DNA from: an alpha proteobacterium HIMB5
GTDB taxonomy: Bacteria > Pseudomonadota > Alphaproteobacteria > Pelagibacterales > Pelagibacteraceae
Length of the DNA: 64,000 nt
Direction: 5' to 3'
Assembly (NCBI GenBank): GCA_000299095.1
Contig: CP003809.1
Span: forward strand, 981,001 to 1,045,000
The notes below the pieces were generated by a model. It was given only the letters and a program-made list of their open reading frames with translations, did no database searches and was not told where the DNA came from. Below are positions 47,871 through 56,466 of this stretch, in pieces; the stretch's first letter is position 1, and each line of letters opens with the position of its first letter. Position numbers and translations under genes: made by a program.

Positions 47871-49709
47871 ATGTGTGGAATTGCAGGTGTCATAAAAAAA
47901 GATAATTCAAAAGAATTTTCTGTAGCAAAAATAAATGAAATTTTAAAGTTAATGTCCACAAGAGGACCCGATTTTCAAAAACATATACCATTTAAGGTAA
48001 ATCAAAATTTAAAGATTGATTTATTTCATTCAAGATTAGCAATAATTGATCCAACAAATAACTCTAATCAACCCTTTGAAGACGAAAATGGAATACTTTC
48101 TTTCAATGGTGAAATTTACAATTATTTGGAATTAAGAAAAATTCTTCAACAAAAAAACATTAAATTTAAGACAAAATCTGACACAGAAGTTCTTTCCAAA
48201 ATGCTTCATTACTATGGTGAAAGAGCCTTAGAAAAATTAGATGGTATGTGGTCATTTTTTTATTTTTCGAAAAGAAAAAAAACAATTTTAGTTTCAAGAG
48301 ATAGATTTGGAGAAAAACCTCTTTATTACTATAAATCAAAAAAAGATTTTTTTTTTGGATCAAACATTAATTATATTTCCAAACTAATGAAAAGAAAATT
48401 AAGTATTAATTATGAAAAATTAAGTGACTATTTATATTATGGTTTTAGAAATATAAATTTAGATAATAAATCTTTTTTAAAAAATATTTTTGAATTAGAA
48501 AAATCTTGTTATTTAAAAATTGATGAAAATTTAAACATTACCAAAAAAAAATACTGGAATTTTAAAAAAACGAAAATTAATAATAAATTAAAATATCCAG
48601 ATAGTGTAAAAAATTTGCGAGAAATTATTTTACAAAATATAAATACGAGATTAAGATCAAACTTTAAAATTGCCTGTCTATTAAGTGGTGGAATAGACTC
48701 AAGCGCACTAGCAATATTAGCATCAAAAAAATTCAAAAAAAATATCAAACTTTATTCAATTAAATCCAATGATAAAAATTATGATGAGACAGATAATATT
48801 GATTTAATTGTTAAAAAAACTTCTCTTGAACACAAATATATTGAATTAGAACGCACAAATAAAACGAGTTATTTAGAAAAACTTATTGAAGACGCAAAAT
48901 CTCCAATAAATTCAATTACTTTCTATCTCTATGCATTAATTAATAAACATATTAGAGCTGATAAATGTAGAGTTTTATTTACTGGGTTTGGAGCTGATGA
49001 AATGTTTGGTGGATATTATGTTCACTATCTCTATTTTCTAAAATCTATTTCAAAAAAAAAAAACTTTAAAAAACAATTAAGTGATTGGAAAATCTACGTT
49101 TTAAAACACATAAATAACCCAAATTTGATGGATATAGAAAAGTTTTTTAAAAAAAAAACATTTAATATAAATGAAATTATTGGTAATGATAAAATTAAAA
49201 AATATTTTAAAAAAGATCACATTCTAAAATCAAAGGTTGCAAATTATAATAAAGATTTTTTTAAAAATATTTTATCTCAAGATTTGTTTAGTCATATGAC
49301 GCCTCCTCACTTAAAAGACTCGGACCAAATTTCTATGTATAATTCTATCGAAAATAGGTCACCTTTTCTAAGTGAAAAGATTTATGATTTTTGTTTCTCT
49401 CAGCCAAATAATTTTCTTATCAATGATGGTTATAATAAGAAAATTTTGAGGGATGCCATGAAACCTTTTGTTCCAAGTAGAATATTAAATAACTCTAACA
49501 AGATTGGCTTTAATCAAAATTCTAAAAATGTTTTTAATTTTAAAAATAAAAGAATTAAAGATATTATGTATTCAAATTCGTATCTAAACAGTCTTATAAA
49601 TATTAGTAAAATAGAAAAATTAATTGAATCAAATGAAACATCAAATAATGAAAGTCATCTTTTGTTTTCTATACTTAATTCAGCAATTTTTTTAAATCAA
49701 AATAATTGA
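47871..49709 (+). CDS. Asparagine synthetase B-type amidotransferase
   Basis: 612 residues. It has an N-terminal glutaminase domain with the catalytic Cys2 (MCGIAGVIKKD), RGPDFQKH, SFNGEIYNYLELR and DGMWSFFYF. The C-terminal synthetase domain has the ATP loop ACLLSGGIDSSALAIL, GFGADEMFGGYYVHYL and SIENRSPFL. In polysaccharide loci such proteins often amidate uronic or ulosonic acids rather than make asparagine. It is the last gene of the MarR-led operon and converges on the lipoyl-fusion gene. Confidence 0.9.
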   Translation: MCGIAGVIKKDNSKEFSVAKINEILKLMSTRGPDFQKHIPFKVNQNLKIDLFHSRLAIIDPTNNSNQPFEDENGILSFNGEIYNYLELRKILQQKNIKFKTKSDTEVLSKMLHYYGERALEKLDGMWSFFYFSKRKKTILVSRDRFGEKPLYYYKSKKDFFFGSNINYISKLMKRKLSINYEKLSDYLYYGFRNINLDNKSFLKNIFELEKSCYLKIDENLNITKKKYWNFKKTKINNKLKYPDSVKNLREIILQNINTRLRSNFKIACLLSGGIDSSALAILASKKFKKNIKLYSIKSNDKNYDETDNIDLIVKKTSLEHKYIELERTNKTSYLEKLIEDAKSPINSITFYLYALINKHIRADKCRVLFTGFGADEMFGGYYVHYLYFLKSISKKKNFKKQLSDWKIYVLKHINNPNLMDIEKFFKKKTFNINEIIGNDKIKKYFKKDHILKSKVANYNKDFFKNILSQDLFSHMTPPHLKDSDQISMYNSIENRSPFLSEKIYDFCFSQPNNFLINDGYNKKILRDAMKPFVPSRILNNSNKIGFNQNSKNVFNFKNKRIKDIMYSNSYLNSLINISKIEKLIESNETSNNESHLLFSILNSAIFLNQNN

Positions 49710-49720
49710 TCAATATATAG

Positions 49721-50818
49721 TTATTTATTATAAATATGTTTGTTATCGGATATTTTTCCTATGTGATTAATTACTTTACCATCATTTAAATTTTGTGAGA
49801 CAGCAGTATTATTAAATACTAAACAGTTTTTTCCTATTTCTATGGAGTAATAAATTGTTGAACACATTCCAATTGTAGTATTGTTTCCAATTTTACAATT
49901 TCCAGCGATGACTGAATTGGGTGTTAAATGCACGTTATCTCCGACAACTGTATCGTGACAAATTACAGAATTACTGTTAATTATGCAATTTTTTCCAATT
50001 ACAACGTTTGGGCCAATATTGGCACCAGGTAAAACTATTGATCCCTCACCTATTTGTGATTGTTGTGAAACATTAGCTTTCGAGGAGATTAAATTTGGTA
50101 AATTAGACTTAAAAGTTTTATAATACTCAAATACCTTTATTCTATTTAAGTTGTTATCAGCCCCACCAACACCCATATAAAAATTGTAATCTGAAATGTT
50201 GATATCTTTTTTTAATTTTTTATCACTTGATATAACTTTCAAATTTTTTGTTATAATTTTACCTATCTCATCATCATTCTCTGATATAAAACCTTCAATT
50301 TTAATATTTTCTTCACTTAAAATATCTGCAACAAGCGTAGCATGCATGCCAGATCCTATAACTAAATTTTTTGGATTAATATGATTTTTATTTTTTAAAT
50401 TCAAAAATTTAATTACATCTTCTGATTTAATTTCCTTATTTGTTAAATTTAAATCCTTCAAACTCAAATTATTATCTATTAGAATTTTTTGTGCCTTTAG
50501 TGATATTTTCTGTGAAGAAGAAACTGTGTTATTTAATTCATTAATTTTAGATTTAACCTTATTCTCAGGATGATCAGTTTCAGATTCAATTTTAAACGCT
50601 GTTTGTCCAACAGCATAATATTCATTTTTTTTTATTAAAATCTCTTTTATTACACCATCAAATTCACTTTCAAAATCTACTGCAGCTTTTGTAGTTTCGA
50701 ATATACAAAGTTTATCTCCCTTTTTGACTTTAGATTTATTAGCAATCAAAATATCAACAACTAATAACTCATCATCATTAGGATTTATTCTTGGAACTTT
50801 TATTTCAATTTCATGCAT
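49721..50818 (-). CDS. Lipoyl carrier + E3-binding-like domain fused to NeuD/PglD-type acyltransferase
   Basis: 365 residues from ATG 50818, overlapping the E1-beta stop by 8 bases. The frame is open further upstream but homology begins at MHEIEIKVPRINPNDDELLV. Residues 1-78 are a lipoyl domain with lipoyl-Lys44 in IFETTKAAVDFESEFDG. About 97-130 resembles the E3-binding domain (SLKAQKILIDNNLSLKDL). From about 140 comes a PglD/NeuD N-domain (LVIGSGMHATLVADILSEEN) and then a left-handed beta-helix of hexapeptides (GEGSIVLPGANIGPNVVIGK). It replaces the usual E2 catalytic domain. See the findings. Confidence 0.85.
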   Translation of the reverse strand: MHEIEIKVPRINPNDDELLVVDILIANKSKVKKGDKLCIFETTKAAVDFESEFDGVIKEILIKKNEYYAVGQTAFKIESETDHPENKVKSKINELNNTVSSSQKISLKAQKILIDNNLSLKDLNLTNKEIKSEDVIKFLNLKNKNHINPKNLVIGSGMHATLVADILSEENIKIEGFISENDDEIGKIITKNLKVISSDKKLKKDINISDYNFYMGVGGADNNLNRIKVFEYYKTFKSNLPNLISSKANVSQQSQIGEGSIVLPGANIGPNVVIGKNCIINSNSVICHDTVVGDNVHLTPNSVIAGNCKIGNNTTIGMCSTIYYSIEIGKNCLVFNNTAVSQNLNDGKVINHIGKISDNKHIYNK

Positions 50819-51746
50819 TAGATTTATATAACTCAATGATAGCTTCTTTAATTCTATCTTTATTTGGCAATAACTCTGTCTCCCATTTTTTTGATGATGG
50901 CAAAGGATGATTGGGTCCTTTAACAGATATTGTTTTAATATCATTTATACCTACTAACGAAGAATTACACATCTCAGAAAAACCCCATTCTCCACATCCT
51001 TCTTCAACAAAAAGAAACTTTTTTGATAATTTACTTAATTTTTTGATCATATCTTTTTGAAATGGATTTAGTTTATTTACATTATAAACAGAAACATTTA
51101 TTTCTTCTTCTTTAAAAATTTCTAAGCTACTTTCAACACAAAAATCAAGCACACCTCCATAAGCAACACAAATTATATCTGGTTTATCGTAAAAAGGTAA
51201 ATCCTTATTTTGAAGTTGTTTTTTACTATATAATATTTTGTTTTCAATTATTAAAGTAGGACTATTTGAGTTTAAAGCCTCTTCATATATTCGTTCTATG
51301 TCACAATATCTATCAATTGAAATTACATTCAAATTAGGTATTCCACAAAAATGTTTTTCGATTGATTGAGAATGAGTTGCACCATACCCTCTATATCCAC
51401 CCATTGGGGTTCTTATTATTAATGGCATTTTAATTTGATTAAATAACCATTGAAATTTTGAAATATGGTTGAGCATTTGGTCAAATGTCAAAGATAAAAA
51501 ATCTCCAAACATTATTTCTAAAATCACTTTTTTATTATTCATTGACATCCCACAAGCTATACCAGCTATAGCAGCCTCACTTATAGGAGTTGTTAAAACT
51601 CTTGATGGGTATAAAGATGAAATTTCTTTTGTTACTTTAAAAGCTCCACCATAAGGATCTAGTAAATCTTCACCCATTAAATATAAATCTTTATTATTTT
51701 TCATTAATTTTTTTAATGAATAATTAATTTTTTCCAAATATCTCAT
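50811..51746 (-). CDS. 2-oxoacid dehydrogenase E1 beta subunit
   Basis: A 311-residue transketolase-like pyrimidine-binding/C-terminal protein, the beta half of branched-chain or pyruvate dehydrogenase type E1. It has LYLMGEDLLDPYGGAFKVT (with the cofactor Glu), TTPISEAAIAGIACGMSMNN, MFGDFLSLTFDQMLNHISKF, RTPMGGYRGYGATHSQSIE and a C-domain ending FVEEGCGEWGF. It lies 2 bases after E1 alpha and overlaps the lipoyl fusion gene. It decarboxylates a 2-oxoacid and hands the acyl group to a lipoyl lysine. Confidence 0.92.
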   Translation of the reverse strand: MRYLEKINYSLKKLMKNNKDLYLMGEDLLDPYGGAFKVTKEISSLYPSRVLTTPISEAAIAGIACGMSMNNKKVILEIMFGDFLSLTFDQMLNHISKFQWLFNQIKMPLIIRTPMGGYRGYGATHSQSIEKHFCGIPNLNVISIDRYCDIERIYEEALNSNSPTLIIENKILYSKKQLQNKDLPFYDKPDIICVAYGGVLDFCVESSLEIFKEEEINVSVYNVNKLNPFQKDMIKKLSKLSKKFLFVEEGCGEWGFSEMCNSSLVGINDIKTISVKGPNHPLPSSKKWETELLPNKDRIKEAIIELYKSNA

Positions 51747-51748
51747 TA

Positions 51749-52693
51749 TTAATTTTTTACTTTCAAATAAACATTATTAATAATATCTGCGGTCAATTTT
51801 TCAATTTCGGTAGAATGTTTAATTTTTTTTTTTATTTTTAAAAAGATATCTTTTTTTAATAATTCATTTATTTTTTTCTTATTTCTTGTATCATCACCCT
51901 TGCTATGAGGACCTAAACGAATAGACTCGATCTCTAAAAAAGCAGGTTTTTTTTTCATTCTTATAAAATTTATAATTTTTTTACTTTTTTTAGAAATTTC
52001 GTCAAAATCATATTTTGAACATTTATCAAAATTTACATTAAAACTTTTTACTCTATTTTCAATGGAGCCAGCCAAATTTTGCTCAATAGTAGTTGTCTGT
52101 GCTATTGAATTATTTTCACAAACAAATAAAATTGGACACTGCCATAACGAAGCTATATTTAAACATTCGTATATTACTCCCTCTCCCATTGTTCCATCGC
52201 CTATAAATACTATTGTAATACTATTTGAACTTTTTCTCGCAAAAGATGCACCTAGAGCCTGGGGAACTGAACCACCTAATATTCCGTTCGAGTAAAAGTT
52301 ATTGTAATGTAAATGCTGACTGCCACCTCTACCTCCACATATCCCATTTTTTTTTCCAAATATCTCTGCCATAAGTTCATAAATTTTACCACAATAAGAT
52401 ATAAAATGACCATGACAACGATGATTGCTCCATATTACATCTTTTTCAAAATTAACATTTTCAAATATAGCAACACTATTACATTCTTGACCGAGATATG
52501 TATGGGTTGTCCCATTAATCTCTCCCTTACTGAAGCATTCCAAAAGTTTATTTTCAAATGATCTAATAAGACTCATTTCAAAATATCTTTTTTCATAACT
52601 ATTAAGTTTAAATATATTGGATATGAACTCATGATATTTATCAATCATTGTTGATTTAATAAACTCATCAATTTTAAATTGGGACAATTTCAT
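51749..52693 (-). CDS. 2-oxoacid dehydrogenase E1 alpha subunit
   Basis: A 314-residue thiamine-diphosphate-binding alpha subunit. It has WSNHRCHGHFISYCG, GGRGGSQHLHY, the ThDP/Mg motif FIGDGTMGEGVIYECLNIAS ending in CENN, and EIESIRLGPHSKGDDTR near the phosphorylation-loop position. It heads the three-gene minus-strand operon E1alpha-E1beta-lipoyl/acyltransferase. No dihydrolipoyl dehydrogenase (E3) or ordinary E2 is next to it. Confidence 0.92.
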   Translation of the reverse strand: MKLSQFKIDEFIKSTMIDKYHEFISNIFKLNSYEKRYFEMSLIRSFENKLLECFSKGEINGTTHTYLGQECNSVAIFENVNFEKDVIWSNHRCHGHFISYCGKIYELMAEIFGKKNGICGGRGGSQHLHYNNFYSNGILGGSVPQALGASFARKSSNSITIVFIGDGTMGEGVIYECLNIASLWQCPILFVCENNSIAQTTTIEQNLAGSIENRVKSFNVNFDKCSKYDFDEISKKSKKIINFIRMKKKPAFLEIESIRLGPHSKGDDTRNKKKINELLKKDIFLKIKKKIKHSTEIEKLTADIINNVYLKVKN

Positions 52694-52746
52694 ACAGTAA
52701 GTAAGTATACTTTAATTATAATATATTCTATATATATACGCAAATT

Positions 52747-54156
52747 ATGCCTAAAAACAAAAAACTAAAATATCTTATAATAATTTTTTTCTTAATTTTT
52801 ATCGGCCTTATTTCATACATTGGGTCTACAATAGGAACACAAAAATTAGAAGGGGTAAAAAAATTAATTCCCAATCCAATCAAAAAAGTTCTTAATAATA
52901 CAATTTTTATAATTCCTAACTTAAAAAAAGAGATAGAGATTAATAAAAAAAGGATGAATTCAATCAATGAAAGAATTCAAAAATACGAAAACTTGCAATC
53001 AATTAATGGTTTTCAAATAGAGAATTTGATTATTGAAAGTGAAAATGCAAAAAATAAATATCAATTAAAAAAATACGTTTTCAATTCAAACTTTATCTCA
53101 GGTGAAAGTAGTTTGTTAAATAAAAATATACCTCGTCGTCCAGTAGGATATTTAGATAAAAATAACAGTGACTTTTTTTTAGTTAGTGGAAAAGGAACAA
53201 TAAATTATTTTAAAAAAGACGAAATTTTAAAAGATAGATTAAAATTATATGAAATTAAAAATAATCTAAATAGTTTTTTTATTGACGATGCGGATTTTTT
53301 CACCAATGCTCAAATTGGTGTAAGGGATATTTTAATAAAAGATAATTTTATTTATTTATCTTACAATAATCTAAAAAAAGAAAACTGCTATAATATTGAA
53401 ATCTTAAAAGCAGATTTAAATTACTCTTTTTTAAAATTTGAGAACTTTTACACTTATCTTGAATGTATAGAGGTTTCAAAAATTCAAAAATTTTTCGTAA
53501 ATCAGTCAGGAGGGAGGATAGTTGACTTTAACGATAATAAAATTCTATTTTCTACTGGAGCAATGAGAGCTTATTATAAAGATGAGACAAAAAAAATAAT
53601 TCATGAACAAGATGTTAATTCTAAATTTGGTAAAGTAATAAGTATCAATCTAGAAACACTTGAAGACAAAATATTTACTCTTGGACATAGAAATCCTCAA
53701 GGGCTGTTATATGATAAAGAAAACAACATAGTTTTGGAAACTGAACATGGGCCTCAAGGAGGTGATGAAATTAATATTCTAGAGCAAAGTTTGAACTATG
53801 GATGGCCAATATCATCATATGGAGTTCACTATGACGGTAAATTTAGAGAAAACGCTCCATTAAATAAATCACACATAGATTTTGGTTTTCAAGAACCACT
53901 AAAATATTGGACTCCAGGTATTGGTATAAGTCAACTAGTAAAATCTATTGATGATGAAAACGAATATTATGTCAGTTCAATGAAAAATAAATCAATACAC
54001 AAATTGAAAATCAATTTTAAAAATAAATCCATAACTAATTATGATATTCTTGAAATAGGACAAAGAATTCGCGACATAGTTGTAGATACTGAAAATAATA
54101 TTTATATATTGTTTCTTGAAGATCCAGGCAGGATAGCAACATTAAAAAAACTCTAA
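52747..54156 (+). CDS. PQQ-dependent sugar dehydrogenase-like (GSDH) protein, membrane-anchored
   Basis: 469 residues. It has an N-terminal membrane anchor (about 8-27), a coiled stretch (about 55-80), then a six-bladed propeller of the glucose/sorbosone dehydrogenase family. That propeller has the signature FTLGHRNPQGLLYDKENNIV, LETEHGPQGGDEINILEQSL, NYGWPISSYGVHYDG and YWTPGIGISQLV. The domain faces the periplasm. True PQQ use is unproven: many members act on other substrates, and no pqq gene is here. It diverges from E1 alpha and overlaps the GT4 end by 4 bases. Confidence 0.8.
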   Translation: MPKNKKLKYLIIIFFLIFIGLISYIGSTIGTQKLEGVKKLIPNPIKKVLNNTIFIIPNLKKEIEINKKRMNSINERIQKYENLQSINGFQIENLIIESENAKNKYQLKKYVFNSNFISGESSLLNKNIPRRPVGYLDKNNSDFFLVSGKGTINYFKKDEILKDRLKLYEIKNNLNSFFIDDADFFTNAQIGVRDILIKDNFIYLSYNNLKKENCYNIEILKADLNYSFLKFENFYTYLECIEVSKIQKFFVNQSGGRIVDFNDNKILFSTGAMRAYYKDETKKIIHEQDVNSKFGKVISINLETLEDKIFTLGHRNPQGLLYDKENNIVLETEHGPQGGDEINILEQSLNYGWPISSYGVHYDGKFRENAPLNKSHIDFGFQEPLKYWTPGIGISQLVKSIDDENEYYVSSMKNKSIHKLKINFKNKSITNYDILEIGQRIRDIVVDTENNIYILFLEDPGRIATLKKL

Positions 54157-55352
54157 AATTCATTAAAAGATTTCACAAAAAAATCTGAACAATTTTTAAT
54201 ACATCTATTAATAAATTTCAGTTGTTTCTTTTTATTTAATTTATTTTTTTTTATCTTTTCAAAAAAAAATAGTTTTTTAAGTAATTCTTTATCAGAGTCA
54301 AAATAATAAATTTTTTTATAGATAATCTCTTTATTAATTTTTATACTAGAAGCGATAATCGGCAAATCTAAAGAAATTGCCTCATTTATTGATCCTGCTC
54401 CAGGTCCACCTTCAAATAGTGATGGTTGTATTAATGCTTCTGAATTTTTTAATAATTCTATTTGAAATTCTTTTTTTATATTTCCTGTGTAAAAGACTCT
54501 ATTTTGAAATATTGAACAATTTAAATATGATTTTATTTTTTTTATATAATCTAAATTTTTAACATAATTTAGGTCTCCAGTTAAAATTAAATTATATTTT
54601 CCATTTTTTTTTATATATTCCTCAAACACTTTTAAGGCAAAATAATGATTCTTGTGTTTCCAAAATTGATTACAGATTATAAAATATTTTTTATTTGATT
54701 TATAATATTTTTTGTAATCTAAATTTTGAAATAAAAATTTTTTTTGTATATTAGGAGTAAATGGAATTACTTTTATCACCTTGTTCCTAAAATTTTTATG
54801 AAATTTAATAAGATCACTTTTAGTATTTTTAGAATTTACAAAAAACAAATCTAGTTTAGACAAATTATTAATTTCTGATCTTCTTTGACTAATTATTTTT
54901 TTTGAAAAATTTTTTTTTAAATATTCATGTTGAAAATCAAAAATATAGCCTATTGCTTTGGTTTTATCATAGTCACTGTTTAAAACTGGAAAAATGATAT
55001 CTGGATCTATTTCTTTAATTAATTTTTTTTCATTAATAAAATCAACATATTTTATATTGATGTTTTTATTATCTAAATTTTCTAAAATATATCTTTCAAC
55101 TGAATCTGATCCTTGCTTATATTTCCATTCAAAAATTGGTTTTATTTTTCTTTTTTTTAAAAAAATAAAAAATTGATATAATGGGAATAAATATCTCTTA
55201 AAATTAGATAGCAAGTTTTTTTTTGGAATAAATACATAAATTGAATATTTTTTTGATCTAAAATTTATTGCTTTAAGAAAATAACAAATTAAATCTACAC
55301 CACCATTCCAGCCGCAAAAAAAAGAAGTGAGTATGACTATTTTTTTTTTCAC
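54153..55352 (-). CDS. Glycosyltransferase family 4 (GT-B)
   Basis: An intact 399-residue GT4. The N-domain has VILTSFFCGWNGGVDLICYF, the linker region has FFVNSKNTKSDLIKFHKNFR and VIPFTP, and the C-domain has YFIICNQFWKHKNHYFALKV, LILTGD, and LFEGGPGAGSINEAISLDLP with the E-x7-E pattern. The donor sugar is unknown. It is the last gene of a minus-strand run starting beyond the right edge and lies 1 base after the aminotransferase gene. Confidence 0.85.
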   Translation of the reverse strand: MKKKIVILTSFFCGWNGGVDLICYFLKAINFRSKKYSIYVFIPKKNLLSNFKRYLFPLYQFFIFLKKRKIKPIFEWKYKQGSDSVERYILENLDNKNINIKYVDFINEKKLIKEIDPDIIFPVLNSDYDKTKAIGYIFDFQHEYLKKNFSKKIISQRRSEINNLSKLDLFFVNSKNTKSDLIKFHKNFRNKVIKVIPFTPNIQKKFLFQNLDYKKYYKSNKKYFIICNQFWKHKNHYFALKVFEEYIKKNGKYNLILTGDLNYVKNLDYIKKIKSYLNCSIFQNRVFYTGNIKKEFQIELLKNSEALIQPSLFEGGPGAGSINEAISLDLPIIASSIKINKEIIYKKIYYFDSDKELLKKLFFFEKIKKNKLNKKKQLKFINRCIKNCSDFFVKSFNEF

Positions 55353-55353
55353 A

Positions 55354-56466
55354 CTAATTTTTTTTTATAAAATCATTAATTCTTCTAATAACACTCTTTA
55401 AATCTTGATGAGTGATATTTGGATAACTTGGTAAACATAAACCTTTTGAAGACAAAGCTTTAGCTTTTAAAAAACTTAATTTCTTATTTTTATACATCTT
55501 CATTTCACTGGCTAAATAAAATGTATTTCTTGTTTCAATATTAAATCTTTTCAAATATTTCATTAATTTATCCCGTTTTTTCGCATTATCCAATAAAATA
55601 CAATTTAACCAATAAGAACTTTCAGAATTTTTATCTGTGCTCAAAAATTTAATTTTATCTTTATTTAATCCCTCAATGTATCTTTTATTAAGAATTTTTT
55701 TCTTTTTAAGAATATCATTTAATTTTTTCATTTGAGCTAAACCTAAAGCTGCACAAATATTTGTCATTCTATAATTATAACCTATCTCATCATGCCAATA
55801 ATAAAGCTTATTATTTTTTTTAGACAAACCCTGACCTTTAAGTTTTTGTGCTTTTAGAAAGTAAGAAATTTCGTTTGTACATATCATTCCACCTTCTCCA
55901 GTTGTAATAGTTTTGCTTCCAAAAAAGCTAAAAGTAGAAATATCACCAAAGTTACCTACATGTTTTTTTTTGTAGAATGATCCAATCGCTTCAGCACAAT
56001 CCTCTACAATAAATAAATTAAATCTTTTTTTAATCTTTATTAGTTCTGAAATATTTCCAACATTCCCATATAAGTGGGGGACAATTATTGCTTTTGTTTT
56101 TTTTGTAATTCTTTTTTGAATATCTTTTACATCAATTTGACCCGTGTTTATATCTGACTCGCAAAATACTGGTTTTGCTCCTACATAAGATATACAATTT
56201 ACAGAAGCAATATAAGTAAAAGCTGGGACTATAACCTCATCATTTTTTTTTATGTTAAGTATTCTTAAAGCTAAATGTAATGCAACAGTACCATTTGAAG
56301 TTGTGGCACAATATTTTATTTTGGTATAATTAGAAAATTTTTTTTCAAATTTTGAGATAAACTCTCCATTTGAGGAAATCCAATTGTCATTTAGACACTT
56401 ATTTACATTGATTTTTTCTTCTCTATTTATAATTGGTTTGTATAAAGGTATAATTTTAGAGGTCAT
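55354..56466 (-). CDS. DegT/DnrJ/EryC1 nucleotide-sugar aminotransferase (perosamine-synthase-like)
   Basis: A 370-residue PLP-dependent sugar aminotransferase. It opens IPLYKPIINREEKINVNKCL and has TTSNGTVALHLALRILNIKK, PHLYGNVGN, IVEDCAEAIGSFYKKKHVGN, the PLP lysine in FSFFGSKTITTGEGGMI, and YNYRMTNICAALGLAQ. It is nearer to GDP-perosamine and related 4-aminotransferases than to the second DegT gene at 58062. It overlaps the upstream GT gene by 11 bases. Confidence 0.9.
   Translation of the reverse strand: MTSKIIPLYKPIINREEKINVNKCLNDNWISSNGEFISKFEKKFSNYTKIKYCATTSNGTVALHLALRILNIKKNDEVIVPAFTYIASVNCISYVGAKPVFCESDINTGQIDVKDIQKRITKKTKAIIVPHLYGNVGNISELIKIKKRFNLFIVEDCAEAIGSFYKKKHVGNFGDISTFSFFGSKTITTGEGGMICTNEISYFLKAQKLKGQGLSKKNNKLYYWHDEIGYNYRMTNICAALGLAQMKKLNDILKKKKILNKRYIEGLNKDKIKFLSTDKNSESSYWLNCILLDNAKKRDKLMKYLKRFNIETRNTFYLASEMKMYKNKKLSFLKAKALSSKGLCLPSYPNITHQDLKSVIRRINDFIKKN

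Noticed and set aside
50819..50944. 42-codon upstream extension of the lipoyl-fusion gene
   Set aside because: It overlaps the end of E1 beta and is not domain-like; the lipoyl domain starts at Met 50818 in a normal short overlap.
52703..52712. AAGTATACTT palindrome between E1 alpha and the PQQ-type dehydrogenase
   Set aside because: Ten bases of AT-rich palindrome occur by chance in this DNA, and no second copy was seen at a related promoter.
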